Positions 34,903 to 43,205 are shown, counted from the first letter of the stretch. The stretch is 64,000 nt of DNA from Streptomyces kurssanovii (GCF_014649695.1 NZ_BMTN01000003.1:434001-498000); one strand, 5' to 3'. Notes: generated by a model not told the origin, from the letters alone. Made by a program: numbers and translations.

Positions 34903-35538
34903 ATGGGAGAGCAGATAGTGGCCGCGGGCTCCGGCGCCGGCTCCGGTCCGGGCAGACGCCGACTCGGCGTGATGGGCGGGACGTTCGACCCGATCCACCA
35001 CGGACACCTGGTGGCCGCCAGCGAGGTGGCCGCCCTCTTCCACCTCGACGAGGTGGTGTTCGTGCCGACCGGACAGCCGTGGCAGAAGAGCCACAAGAAC
35101 GTGTCACCGGCCGAGGACCGCTATCTGATGACGGTCATCGCCACGGCGTCCAACCCGCAGTTCTCGGTGAGCCGCATCGACATCGACCGCGGCGGCCCGA
35201 CGTACACCATCGACACTCTGCGGGACCTGCGCTCCCTCAACGAGAACTCGGACCTGTTCTTCATCACGGGTGCCGACGCGCTCTCCCAGATCCTCGGCTG
35301 GCGGAACGCGGAGGAACTCTTCTCGCTCGCCCACTTCATCGGAGTGACCCGGCCGGGCCATGATCTGACGGACGACGGCCTGCCCGAGGGCGGGGTCTCC
35401 CTGGTGGAGGTTCCGGCGCTGGCCATCTCGTCGACCGACTGCAGGGAGAGAGTCGCCCAGGGGAACCCGGTCTGGTACCTGGTGCCGGACGGTGTGGTGC
35501 GCTACATCGACAAGCGCCAGTTGTACCGCGGCGAATGA
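34903..35538 (+). CDS. nadD: Nicotinate-nucleotide adenylyltransferase
   Basis: NAD synthesis: nicotinate mononucleotide + ATP to deamido-NAD. 211 residues. Nucleotidyltransferase signature [18 protein letters not shown] near residue 22 (the HxGH motif), [28 protein letters not shown] and the C-terminal [10 protein letters not shown]. The chosen ATG gives a 21-residue disordered lead-in, common in actinomycetes; GTG or ATG starts nearer the motif would also work. A TAGGCT hexamer 8 bases before the start suggests a short-leader transcript. It is 19 bases upstream of the LCP gene. Confidence 0.95.
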   Translation: MGEQIVAAGSGAGSGPGRRRLGVMGGTFDPIHHGHLVAASEVAALFHLDEVVFVPTGQPWQKSHKNVSPAEDRYLMTVIATASNPQFSVSRIDIDRGGPTYTIDTLRDLRSLNENSDLFFITGADALSQILGWRNAEELFSLAHFIGVTRPGHDLTDDGLPEGGVSLVEVPALAISSTDCRERVAQGNPVWYLVPDGVVRYIDKRQLYRGE

Positions 35539-35557
35539 GCCGCGGAGAGGGGCACCG

Positions 35558-37414
35558 TTGAACGACCAGCAGAATCCTTACGACCCGTACCACCAGCCGC
35601 AGATCATCGGCTACGACGAGTACGGACAGCCGGTCTATCAGCAGCCCCAGCAGTACGACCCCTACGCACAGCAGCAGAGCGGCCACTCTGGGCAGCAGGA
35701 CGGGCAGAGCCGTCCGGATCCCGGGGCCTACGGTTCCACGCAGGACTACGGCTCGGCGCAGGGCTACGGCCCCGAGCAGGGGCAGGGGTACGGCGGCGCG
35801 GGCGAAGGCTACGGCGGCACCGGGCAGGCCTACGGCCGGCCCCGGTCGTCCCAGGGCTACTCGTACGACCCGTACGCCCCCCAGCCGCAGGCGCCGGCAG
35901 GGCACGACCGGGGTTACGACACCTACGCGTCCGGCCAGGGCGGTTACGGCTACGACACCGGCACCCAGCCGGCCGTCGACACGACGGCGCAGTGGTTCCC
36001 GCAGCAGCAGACTCCACAGCAGCAGCAGCAACAGCAGGCCGCTCACTACCAGGCCTCTCGGTATCAGGAGCAGCAGCGTCCCGCTCCAGTGGCCAGGGAA
36101 ACGGCCGGGGTGCCGGAGCAGCGCCGGCCTGCCGACGGGTCGTCGGAGCGTCCCTACCAGACCGAGCAGTTCTCGTTCATCGAGGAGCCGGACGAGGACT
36201 CCGAAGACGTCATCGACTGGCTGAAGTTCACCGAGAGCCGCTCGGAGCGGCGCGAGGAGGCCAAACGCCGGGGCCGCAACCGCGTCGTCGCGCTCCTCGT
36301 CACGCTGGCCCTCGTGCTCGTCGGCGGCGTCGGCTACCTCTGGTACGCGGGCAAGCTGCCCGGCCTGTCCGGCTCCGACACGAAGAGCGAGGCGGCCGCC
36401 GGCCCGCAGAAGCGCGACGTCATCGTGGTGCACCTGCACAACACCAGGAAGAAGGGCACGTCCACCGCCCTTCTCGTCGACAACGCCACCACCGGCCAGG
36501 GCACCACCGTCCTGCTCCCCGACAACCTCTCCGTGGCGAACGACGACGGCACGGCCACCACCCTCGGCAAGTCCGTCGAGGACGACGGATCCACCGGTAC
36601 CCGCGAGGCGATCGGCACCCTGCTGGGCGCCAAGGTCTCCGGCACCTGGCGCCTCGACACCCCTTACCTGGAGAACCTCGTCGAGCTGGTCGGCACGATC
36701 GACCTGACGACCGACACCGAGGTCCCCGGCACGGAGAAGGGTGACGAGCCCCTCGTCAAGAAGGGCGAGAACCAGACGCTCGACGGGCGGGCGGCCGTGG
36801 CGTACGCCACCTACGTCGGGCCGGAGGAGGCCGAGGAGAAGCAGCTGCTGCGCTTCGGCCAGGTCATGCAGGCGGTGCTCAAGAAGCTCCCGGACGACCC
36901 CAAGTCGGCCACTGTCATCGTGGAGACGCTGGCGCAGATCCTCGACCCGTCCCTCAACGAGCGGGACCTCGGCACGTCCCTCGCCAAGCTCGCCGAGCAC
37001 GCGAAGGGCGGCGACTACAAGACCGCGCTGCTGCCCGTCCAGGAGGACGGAACGCTCAGCGACGAGGCCGCCGACAGCGTCGTCAAGGACGTCCTCGGCG
37101 GCTCGGTCAGCGCGCCGGAGCCGGGCGACACCCTCCGTGTGGGGATCAAGAACGGCAGCGGGAAGACCGCCGCCACGGAGCGGGCCCGGGTCACCCTCAT
37201 CAACGGCGGCTACAACGTCATCGACGGAGGCAAGGCGGACGCGGTCGACGCGTCGCAGGTCACCTACGGCGACGACGCGCAGAAGGCGAAGGCGGAAGAG
37301 GTCGCCAAGACCCTCGGCCTGCCGGCCGGTGCCGTCAAGAAGGGCAAGGCCGCCACCAACGCCGACATCTCGGTGGTCCTCGGCCCCGATTTCAAGATCG
37401 AGGAGCCGGAGTGA
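35558..37414 (+). CDS. LytR-CpsA-Psr/LytR_C membrane protein, PdtA-like
   Basis: 618 residues from TTG 35558, which has the strong site GGAGAGGGG upstream; the earlier in-frame GTG lies inside nadD. N-terminal 190 residues are Gln/Tyr/Gly-rich and disordered. A single transmembrane helix lies at about 245-268 (VVALLVTLALVLVGGVGYLW). The outer part has an LCP-like domain, about 285-450, and a LytR_C domain, about 520-615 (LRVGIKNGSGKTAATERARV). LCP enzymes attach wall glycopolymers to peptidoglycan. In S. coelicolor the gene in this place is, as I recall, SCO2578 pdtA, a polydiglycosylphosphate transferase important for sporulation. The usual catalytic arginines of LCP proteins are not evident: the expected PRD is LPDN, and YARxR reads YATYV. 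Probably in one operon with nadD and rsfS. Confidence 0.82.
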   Translation: MNDQQNPYDPYHQPQIIGYDEYGQPVYQQPQQYDPYAQQQSGHSGQQDGQSRPDPGAYGSTQDYGSAQGYGPEQGQGYGGAGEGYGGTGQAYGRPRSSQGYSYDPYAPQPQAPAGHDRGYDTYASGQGGYGYDTGTQPAVDTTAQWFPQQQTPQQQQQQQAAHYQASRYQEQQRPAPVARETAGVPEQRRPADGSSERPYQTEQFSFIEEPDEDSEDVIDWLKFTESRSERREEAKRRGRNRVVALLVTLALVLVGGVGYLWYAGKLPGLSGSDTKSEAAAGPQKRDVIVVHLHNTRKKGTSTALLVDNATTGQGTTVLLPDNLSVANDDGTATTLGKSVEDDGSTGTREAIGTLLGAKVSGTWRLDTPYLENLVELVGTIDLTTDTEVPGTEKGDEPLVKKGENQTLDGRAAVAYATYVGPEEAEEKQLLRFGQVMQAVLKKLPDDPKSATVIVETLAQILDPSLNERDLGTSLAKLAEHAKGGDYKTALLPVQEDGTLSDEAADSVVKDVLGGSVSAPEPGDTLRVGIKNGSGKTAATERARVTLINGGYNVIDGGKADAVDASQVTYGDDAQKAKAEEVAKTLGLPAGAVKKGKAATNADISVVLGPDFKIEEPE

Positions 37415-37509
37415 CCGGGGCGACGCCGGGCGCCTGAGCATCGCTGCGTGGGGTGTCGGCGGTCCGTGAGACCCTTGAAGGGTTCCTGACCGCCGACGAA
37501 AGCCTGCCT

Positions 37510-37944
37510 GTGACCGCCACGGATCGCTCCATCGAGCTCGTCAACGCCGCCGCCCAGGCGGCGGCCGACCGGCTCGCGCACGACATCATCGCGTACGACG
37601 TCAGCGATGTGCTCTCCATCACCGACGCCTTCCTCCTCGCCTCGGCGCCCAACGACCGTCAGGTCAAGTCGATCGTCGACGAGATCGAGGAGCGGCTGAA
37701 CAAGCAGCTCGGCGCCAAGCCGGTGCGCCGCGAGGGCGACCGCGACGCCCGCTGGATCCTGCTCGACTACGTCGACATCGTGGTGCACGTCCAGCACACC
37801 GAGGAGCGGGTCTTCTACGCGCTCGAGCGGCTCTGGAAGGACTGCCCGGAGCTCACGCTCCCGGAGGACGCCAGGAAGACCCGCGGCAAGGCCAAGGAGC
37901 ACGCCGAGCTCACCGGCGGTGACACGGAAGGGGAGCAGCGCTGA
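37510..37944 (+). CDS. rsfS: Ribosome silencing factor
   Basis: 144 residues from GTG 37510 (TATDRSIELVNAAAQ); the in-frame GTG at 37453 adds residues not typical of the family. RsfS binds ribosomal protein L14 and blocks subunit joining during starvation. Diagnostic segments are DIIAYDVSDVLSITDAFLLA, NDRQVKSIVDEIEE, and WILLDYVDIVVHVQHTEERV with FYALERLWKDCP. It follows nadD and the LCP gene, and its stop overlaps the CTG start of the phosphatase gene. Confidence 0.95.
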   Translation: MTATDRSIELVNAAAQAAADRLAHDIIAYDVSDVLSITDAFLLASAPNDRQVKSIVDEIEERLNKQLGAKPVRREGDRDARWILLDYVDIVVHVQHTEERVFYALERLWKDCPELTLPEDARKTRGKAKEHAELTGGDTEGEQR

Positions 37945-38618
37945 ACGGCAGCAGCAGCGGCGGCGCCGGGAGCGCCCGGCGGGGGCGCGGCCGGCGCATC
38001 GTCCTGTGGCGTCACGGCCAGACCGCGTGGAACCTGGAGCGCCGTTTCCAGGGCTCCACGGACATCGAGCTGACAGAGGCGGGCGTCGCCCAGGCGCGCC
38101 GTGCCGCCCGGTTGCTCGCGTCGCTGAACCCCGACGCGATCGTCGCCTCCGACCTGAAGCGGGCCGCCGCGACGGCGGGCGAGCTGGCCGGTGTCACCGG
38201 TATCGACATCTCCTACGACGCGGCCCTGCGCGAGACGTACGCGGGCGCCTGGCAGGGCATGACCCACGAGGAGATCATCGGGCGCTACGGCGACCAGTAC
38301 GCCGCCTGGAAGCGCGGCGAGCCGGTCCGGCGCGGTGGCGGGGAGCTGGAGACCGAGGTGGCCGACCGGGCCGCTCCGGTGGTGCTCCACCACGCCGACA
38401 AGCTGCCCGACGACGGCACGCTCGTCGTCGTCAGCCACGGTGGCACGATCCGCACGACCATCGGTCGGCTGCTCGGCCTGGAGTCCCACCACTGGGAGAG
38501 CCTCGGCGGGCTCACGAACTGCTGCTGGTCGGTGCTGGGCGAAGGCGCGCGGGGCTGGCGGCTGCTCGAGCACAACGCCGGCACCCTGCCGGAGCCGGTC
38601 CTCGGCGACGACACCTGA
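37941..38618 (+). CDS. Histidine phosphatase family protein (phosphoglycerate mutase-like), CTG start
   Basis: 225 residues. The catalytic motif LWRHGQTAWNLERRFQG lies near residue 22, with later GAWQGMTHEEI and the second His in VVVSHGGTIRTTIGRLLG. The upstream frame contains no ATG, GTG or TTG before this motif; the first TTG (38112) lies after it and would delete the active-site RHG. The CTG at 37941 overlaps the rsfS stop as CTGA and is preceded by GGAAGGGGAG at ideal spacing, so a rare CTG start with translational coupling is the best model. The family includes phosphoglycerate mutases and broad-specificity phosphatases; the substrate is not deducible. Confidence 0.85.
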   Translation: MNGSSSGGAGSARRGRGRRIVLWRHGQTAWNLERRFQGSTDIELTEAGVAQARRAARLLASLNPDAIVASDLKRAAATAGELAGVTGIDISYDAALRETYAGAWQGMTHEEIIGRYGDQYAAWKRGEPVRRGGGELETEVADRAAPVVLHHADKLPDDGTLVVVSHGGTIRTTIGRLLGLESHHWESLGGLTNCCWSVLGEGARGWRLLEHNAGTLPEPVLGDDT

Positions 38619-38668
38619 GCGGGCCGGGTCCGGCGCGCACCGCCCGGGCGGCGGTCCCGGACCCGGAT

Positions 38669-38698
38669 TTCACTTTCCGGCAGGTCGCAGGCTAAAGT
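38669..38698 (+). promoter_or_regulatory. Candidate promoter of the first tRNA-Ala gene
   Basis: TTCACT (38669-38674), 18 bases, TAAAGT (38693-38698), 37 bases before the tRNA. Confidence 0.45.
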
Positions 38699-38734
38699 TC
38701 TTCTTGTTCGCAGCGCGGAGCGCGAAGAACACGC

Positions 38735-38807
38735 GGGGCTATAGCTCAGTTGGTAGAGCGCCTGCATGGCATGCAGGAGGTCAGGAGTTCAATTCTCCTT
38801 AGCTCCA
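38735..38807 (+). tRNA. tRNA-Ala (anticodon GGC)
   Basis: Full cloverleaf of 73 bases. Acceptor GGGGCTA pairs with TAGCTCC, including the G3-U70 wobble that defines alanine tRNAs. The D-loop is AGCTCAGTTGGTAGAGC, the anticodon stem CCTGC/GCAGG holds ATGGCAT (anticodon GGC), and the T-arm contains GTTCAATTC. CCA is not encoded (ACA follows the stem). A second identical copy lies at 39571. Confidence 0.97.
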
Positions 38808-38814
38808 CAATCGG

Positions 38815-38841
38815 ATCCCGTCCCCTGTCAGGGGGCGGGAT
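38815..38841 (+). terminator. Hairpin after the first tRNA-Ala
   Basis: ATCCCGTCCCCT pairs with GGGGGCGGGAT, followed by TCTTCGTTC. Confidence 0.7.
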
Positions 38842-38980
38842 TCTTCGTTCCTGTCCGATCATGACCGTCCTCCCGCGGTGCATGGCCGATCTCGTACGCG
38901 AACGCCGCTGACCACCGTGCGCGGCCGTGGCAGAATCGGACGGCCGGAGGGGACACCGGCGGTACGGGAGGGAGCGCACG

Positions 38981-39154
38981 ATGTCCGCCAGCGGCGAGGA
39001 AGCCGGGGAGGCTGCCGATGACCTGCTTGCCACGGCGGAGGCCGGTGCTCGCCTCAGCTGTCCTTCCTGTGGTTCTGTCCATGTCGCCCAGGTCCTCGGG
39101 GACAACGGCGGCGTTTCCTTCGTGTGCACGGCCTGCGGCCACAGCTGGAGCTGA
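38981..39154 (+). CDS. Small zinc-ribbon protein
   Basis: 57 residues from ATG 38981, preceded by GGGAGGGAG; the longer frame from 38927 lacks such a site. Two CxxC pairs, SCPSCGS at about 31-37 and VCTACGHSW at the C-terminus, form a likely zinc ribbon resembling TFIIS-type or rubredoxin-like knuckles. Its stop (TGA, 39152-39154) is directly followed by the next small gene. Function unknown. Confidence 0.7.
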   Translation: MSASGEEAGEAADDLLATAEAGARLSCPSCGSVHVAQVLGDNGGVSFVCTACGHSWS

Positions 39155-39157
39155 GTG

Positions 39158-39391
39158 ATGGGTGCCCACAGGCGTAAATGCGACTGGTGCGGCAGCGGTA
39201 CGCCGATCGTCAGGGACATGGATCCGGTCAATCCCGAGTTCCAGTACTGGTGCGAGGAGTGCGCGCGGGCGCTGATCATAAAAGGCGACCCGATCGAGAC
39301 CTACCGCGAGCTCGAGGGTGAACCGATCTACGGCCGGCTCCTCGACGAGCACTGCACCCTCAAACGTTTCTATTCGTTCGCGACGGCCTGA
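39158..39391 (+). CDS. Small cysteine-rich protein, possible zinc knuckle
   Basis: 77 residues from ATG 39158; a GTG immediately before it (39155) would add one residue. CDWCGSG at about 8-14 and WCEECARA near 32-39 give two CxxC pairs. The rest is acidic and Tyr-rich (ETYRELEGEPIYGRLLDEH). GGAGCTGAG lies upstream. It overlaps or abuts the zinc-ribbon gene before it, so the two form one unit between the two tRNA-Ala copies. Function unknown. Confidence 0.68.
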   Translation: MGAHRRKCDWCGSGTPIVRDMDPVNPEFQYWCEECARALIIKGDPIETYRELEGEPIYGRLLDEHCTLKRFYSFATA

Positions 39392-39488
39392 CCGCCTCAG
39401 CGCGAGACAGGATGTCGGTTGCACCCCCTTTGTCCTCTCGTGCCCAAACGGTGCGTACCGGGGCGTTCCGGGTGCGGCTGTAATCGAT

Positions 39489-39518
39489 TTGGAGATGCGG
39501 CGACGGGGGCGTTAATGT
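39489..39518 (+). promoter_or_regulatory. Candidate promoter of the second tRNA-Ala gene
   Basis: TTGGAG (39489-39494), 18 bases, TAATGT (39513-39518), about 50 bases before the tRNA. Confidence 0.5.
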
Positions 39519-39570
39519 TCTCTACGTCGCCGCCGCGGGGGAAACCCGGGAGCGGGGCGGCACACGGCAA

Positions 39571-39643
39571 GGGGCTATAGCTCAGTTGGTAGAGCGCCTG
39601 CATGGCATGCAGGAGGTCAGGAGTTCAATTCTCCTTAGCTCCA
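39571..39643 (+). tRNA. tRNA-Ala (anticodon GGC), second copy
   Basis: Base-for-base identical to the tRNA at 38735-38807 over all 73 bases, including the G3-U70 pair and GGC anticodon; the three bases after it are also the same. Flanking sequences differ. It has its own promoter candidate and terminator. Confidence 0.97.
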
Positions 39644-39649
39644 CAAGAG

Positions 39650-39692
39650 ACAGTGAAGCGGGCCACCCGGATCGGGGGGCCCGCTTCACTGT
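39650..39692. terminator. Hairpin after the second tRNA-Ala
   Basis: ACAGTGAAGCGGGCC pairs with GGGCCCGCTTCACTGT. It lies between the tRNA and the convergent NuoF-like gene and can serve both. Confidence 0.85.
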
Positions 39693-39707
39693 TGTGCGTG
39701 ACTGCCG

Positions 39708-41303
39708 TCAACTACGGCCGCTGCCCAGGGCCTTGCGGTTGCTGCTGGGGAGCGCCGGACGCGCGGGCGGCGGCGTCGGGCCCGACGAGGGCACCTGCTC
39801 GATCCGCATGGCGAGGGCGGGGCAGCGGCGCACGGCACGCTGCGCACGGCCCCGCATGTGCATGGGGACCATCGCGTCGGCCACCGACGGATATCCGTCG
39901 GGGTTGAGCCGGATCAGCTCCGGGATGATGTCGGCGCACAGTCCGTGGCCCTGACAGAGCGTCCAGTCGACGAAGATCTTCTCGCCGCTGGGAATCGACT
40001 CCTCGGCCTCCTCGTAGCCCGGCAGCGGCAGGGGCAGCACACCCGTGGTGTCGCGCCCGCAGCCGCCGTGCAGGACGTGGGCCGCCAGGTCGTCCGTGAA
40101 GGCGGACAGCGTCGAGGCGAAGAATCGCGCCGAACCGTCGGGGTGTTTGCAGGCGCCACGGCCCTTGACCGCCTGGGTGACCTCGCGCAGCGCCTCCAGC
40201 GCCGCCGGGCCGCCGCCGTTCATCACATCGGCCAGACCGCCGGCGGCCGCGGGCAGCCCGAGCTTGCAGGGGCCGCACTGGCCGGCCGTCTCCGCGGCCA
40301 GCCAGTTGGCCACCCGCAGCGCCTCGCCCAGCGGGCAGGTCTCCGGACCGATCGGCAGGATCGCGCCCGCGCCCAGGGCGCCGCCCACGGACGCCAGGGA
40401 CTCCTTGGACACGACGGCCTCGTGGACCGCGGCCGCGTCGATCCAGTTGCCGTGGTAGCCGCCCGTCAGCACCCCCTGCGGCTGCGGCGGGGCGCCCGCC
40501 AGCTGGAGCACGTACCGCAGCGGCACGCCCGTCGGGACCTCGACGACCATCGGCCGGGCCACCGCGCCGGAGATCGTGAGCATGACCGTGCCCGGTTCGG
40601 AGTCGAGGCCGGTGTGGCTGTAGCGGCGGGCGCCGATCCGTGCGGCGACGGCGAGCTGCGCGAACGTCTCCGCGTTGGAGAGCAGCGTCGGAGCGCCGCC
40701 GACGCCCGTCTCCGCGGCGCGCACGCGCCGGCCCGGCGGCAGCGCGGGGCCGCCGTTGACGGCCCGGATGACGGAGGACGCCTCACCGGAGACCATGCGC
40801 TCCGGGGTGCGCACCACGCGGGCGCGCAGGGCCTGGCCGCGACGGTCCGAGAGGCCGCGTTCGGCGAGCGCGGCGCGCATGGAGATCTCGGTCGAGTTGC
40901 GGGTGACCGCGACGACGAGGGTCCGGGCGCCGAGCGCCTCCGCGGCGAGCAGCGCGCCGTCGAGGATGAGATGCGGCGCCCGGTTGAGCAGCACCGTGTC
41001 CTTGCGGCAGGCGGGCTCGCCCTCGCTGCCGTTGACGACGACCACCGGCCGTATGCCGCGCCGGATGGCGGACTTGGCGACGGCCCGCAGCTTCTTGCCG
41101 AAGGGGAAGCCCGCGCCGCCGCGGCCGGTGAGGGATATGTCCTCCGCGAGCTGCGCGAGCCGCTCGCCGCTCACGGGCTCGAGCGGCCCGTGCACCTTCA
41201 GGTGCATGGGCAGGTCGAGGCGGTCGACGAGGTCGAAACCCTGCGTCAGCTGGGGGAGGCCGACGACGCGGACCTCCGGGACGTCGGGGAGGGGCGCGTT
41301 CAC
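39708..41303 (-). CDS. NuoF-like NADH oxidoreductase fused to a ferredoxin domain
   Basis: 531 residues, GTG start overlapping the upstream stop (GTGA). NuoF/HoxF-like core: FMN-site GRGGAGFPFGKKLRAV at about 60, NAD-site VVNGSEGEPACRKD near 90, and an SLBB-like middle. At the [4Fe-4S] N3 site the usual ESCGxCxPC reads ETAGQCGPC: the first cysteine is Ala, though the later GACKHPDG is present. A C-terminal ferredoxin domain, about 440-510, follows with LCQGHGLC and RRCPALA (C-x5-C-xn-CP), typical of [3Fe-4S] ferredoxins that serve P450s. It should pass electrons from NAD(P)H through FMN to iron-sulfur centres, probably to the membrane haem protein encoded just upstream. Confidence 0.85.
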   Translation of the reverse strand: MNAPLPDVPEVRVVGLPQLTQGFDLVDRLDLPMHLKVHGPLEPVSGERLAQLAEDISLTGRGGAGFPFGKKLRAVAKSAIRRGIRPVVVVNGSEGEPACRKDTVLLNRAPHLILDGALLAAEALGARTLVVAVTRNSTEISMRAALAERGLSDRRGQALRARVVRTPERMVSGEASSVIRAVNGGPALPPGRRVRAAETGVGGAPTLLSNAETFAQLAVAARIGARRYSHTGLDSEPGTVMLTISGAVARPMVVEVPTGVPLRYVLQLAGAPPQPQGVLTGGYHGNWIDAAAVHEAVVSKESLASVGGALGAGAILPIGPETCPLGEALRVANWLAAETAGQCGPCKLGLPAAAGGLADVMNGGGPAALEALREVTQAVKGRGACKHPDGSARFFASTLSAFTDDLAAHVLHGGCGRDTTGVLPLPLPGYEEAEESIPSGEKIFVDWTLCQGHGLCADIIPELIRLNPDGYPSVADAMVPMHMRGRAQRAVRRCPALAMRIEQVPSSGPTPPPARPALPSSNRKALGSGRS

Positions 41304-42907
41304 GGTCGTTCTCCTGCTGGTGCGTGCCAGGGCTCTCCCGCCGGGGGCGGGAAGAGGGGTCCGGGCAGTGGCGCCGTCTCGTCGTACGCAGGGACGTTTC
41401 CGTTGTCGTACGAGGACCGGTCGCCGTATGGGGCTGCGGGTGCGGGATCGGTCAGGGGTGTGTCGTAGGCGGCCGGCGGCGGGTAGCCGACGGAGGTGTC
41501 GTACGCGGCGGACGGCGTGTAGGCGGCCGTGGCGTCCTGGGCGGGGAAGCCGCCGGTGTCGTACGAGGGGACGCTGCCCGTGTCGTACGAGGTGGGTGCG
41601 TCGAACTGGGCGGAACCGCCGTACGGCGCCGGCGGTGTGTCGTACGAGGGCGCGGCGTCGAAGAGCGGCGGGGGAGGGGTGTCGTAGAGGGGCTGGGCCG
41701 GGTCGGGCCGTACCGACTGCGCCGGGGGAGGCGGCGAGGGGGTCGGCCAGCTGCCCGTCCGCGGGCCCGTCTCCGACACCACGGGTATCTCCTCCGTCAT
41801 CGGCACCCGCTCGGCGAGCGGTGCCGACGGCTCACCCGCCAGCGAGACCGCGCGGTAGGCGGCGGACATGCCGGTGCGCCGGCCGCCGGTGGGCCCGCCG
41901 CTGTCCGGTACGAACGCCGGTTCCTCCTCCTGAGGGCGTGGGGCCTCGTAGAGCTGCGGCGAGGGCGCGGCGAGCCTCGGGGGCTGGGCGCGCGCCTGGC
42001 CGAGGGGCGGCTGGAAGTCCTGTTCGTACGGGCGCTGCGACGGCACGCCGTTCATTGCGCCGGTCATGCGGTCCACGCGGTCCATGCGGTCCATGCCTGC
42101 GGGTACGGTCGGGCGGCCCGTCCCGTTCATCCCGCTGACGCCCGGAAGCGGCGCCGTGGCGAGATCACGCTGAGCCTGCTCGTCCGCGGCGGCCGGCCCG
42201 CCGGCTCCGGCGGCACCCGTCAGGGACATGATCTTGGCGGCGATCCGGCGCTGGACCGGACGCGGCATCATGCGTACGGAGACCGCCGCGGCGACTCCCA
42301 GGAGGGCCAGGCAGTACATGGTCACGACCCACGTCGCGGCCGGCCGGCCCGTGTAGAGGCCGTGGACCAGGGCGAAGCACCAGGCCGGGTACGCCAGCAT
42401 GTGCAGCGGCCGCCAGCGGCCGGCGACCTTGATGTTGCCGGCCAGCGCACTGCGGAGGGCGCCGGTCGTACCGGCCACCACCATCAGGAACCCGGCCAGC
42501 GAGCCGAAGCCGATGAGCGCCTCCGTGCCGGTGACGCCCAGGCCGAACGGGATCATCGCGCCGAGCAGCGGCACGTGTCCCAGCGACACCTTCACCGTTG
42601 CGTGCAGCAGCAGGAACCCGAGCGAGGCGATGGCCGTTGCCCGGTGGATGCCCTGCGCGAGCAGCCGGTGGCGGGGCGAGAGCAGCAGACGGTCGGTGGC
42701 GATGAGGCCCCAGGCGACGGAGGCGGTCAAGGACACCAGGGAGAGGACCCCGGTGGTGAAGTCGAGCGCGGCGCGGAAACTGTCGCTTCCTCCGACGGCG
42801 AGCAGGGGTAGGAGCACCAACGCGGCCACGGAGATGCCGCCTTGCACCTGGCGGCTGAGTCCGCGGCCCGGACCGGGCGACAAACGCATCTTGAGACGAG
42901 GGTTCAT
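41300..42907 (-). CDS. Ferric-reductase/cytochrome-b-like membrane protein with long disordered tail
   Basis: 535 residues. The N-terminal 240 residues contain about six transmembrane helices. His pairs within helices (HRATAIASLGFLLLH at about 90-104 and HMLAYPAWCFALVH near 173-186), spaced about 13, are the usual haem-b ligand pattern of ferric reductase/YedZ-like proteins. No flavin or NAD domain follows. Instead there is a roughly 290-residue Pro/Ala/Tyr-rich tail with many YDT and YDTPP repeats. The gene directly precedes the NuoF-ferredoxin fusion, with a 4-base overlap, so that protein probably supplies the missing reductase. ATG start. Substrate unknown. Confidence 0.8.
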   Translation of the reverse strand: MNPRLKMRLSPGPGRGLSRQVQGGISVAALVLLPLLAVGGSDSFRAALDFTTGVLSLVSLTASVAWGLIATDRLLLSPRHRLLAQGIHRATAIASLGFLLLHATVKVSLGHVPLLGAMIPFGLGVTGTEALIGFGSLAGFLMVVAGTTGALRSALAGNIKVAGRWRPLHMLAYPAWCFALVHGLYTGRPAATWVVTMYCLALLGVAAAVSVRMMPRPVQRRIAAKIMSLTGAAGAGGPAAADEQAQRDLATAPLPGVSGMNGTGRPTVPAGMDRMDRVDRMTGAMNGVPSQRPYEQDFQPPLGQARAQPPRLAAPSPQLYEAPRPQEEEPAFVPDSGGPTGGRRTGMSAAYRAVSLAGEPSAPLAERVPMTEEIPVVSETGPRTGSWPTPSPPPPAQSVRPDPAQPLYDTPPPPLFDAAPSYDTPPAPYGGSAQFDAPTSYDTGSVPSYDTGGFPAQDATAAYTPSAAYDTSVGYPPPAAYDTPLTDPAPAAPYGDRSSYDNGNVPAYDETAPLPGPLFPPPAGEPWHAPAGERP

Positions 42908-43014
42908 GGGGCGACTCCGAATGGTGCGGGAAAGCTGTCCCGTTGACGCACTCTAGGTCGACCCATACCAACCAGTACGAGGTTTCAAGGTTTATCGAGG
43001 TGAAGTGAGCGCAA

Positions 43015-43042
43015 CTGACTCGGGGGTTGCCCTGGATAGGGT
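43015..43042 (+). promoter_or_regulatory. Candidate promoter of the leuS leader
   Basis: CTGACT (43015-43020), 16 bases, TAGGGT (43037-43042). A second possible -10, TACCCT at 43155-43160, would place the RNA start at the leader-peptide ATG. Confidence 0.4.
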
Positions 43043-43166
43043 CGATACGCGGAGTAACCCGTACGCCCTGATCGTCGGAGCCGGCCGGAACCCGCCGTTC
43101 ACGGCTCCCGGAGGCTCGGAACGGACACTCATGCGGGCCGTTCCCCCGCTGCGGTACCCTGACGCC

Positions 43167-43205
43167 ATGCGTGCCGTACGCCTTCTGCTTAGCGAGCCGC
43201 GCTGA
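43167..43205 (+). CDS. Leucine-rich leader peptide of leuS
   Basis: Twelve-codon frame encoding MRAVRLLLSEPR, ending in TGA. Three consecutive leucine codons (CTT CTG CTT, 43182-43190) include CTT twice, a rare codon in this GC-rich genome. It is followed within 50 bases by an intrinsic terminator and then leuS. This is the classical layout of transcription attenuation by ribosome stalling when charged tRNA-Leu is short. No independent function is expected of the peptide. Confidence 0.75.
   Translation: MRAVRLLLSEPR

Noticed and set aside
43005-43205. 66-residue frame upstream of leuS
   Set aside because: Only its last 12 codons make sense, as a Leu leader peptide; the rest spans the promoter region.
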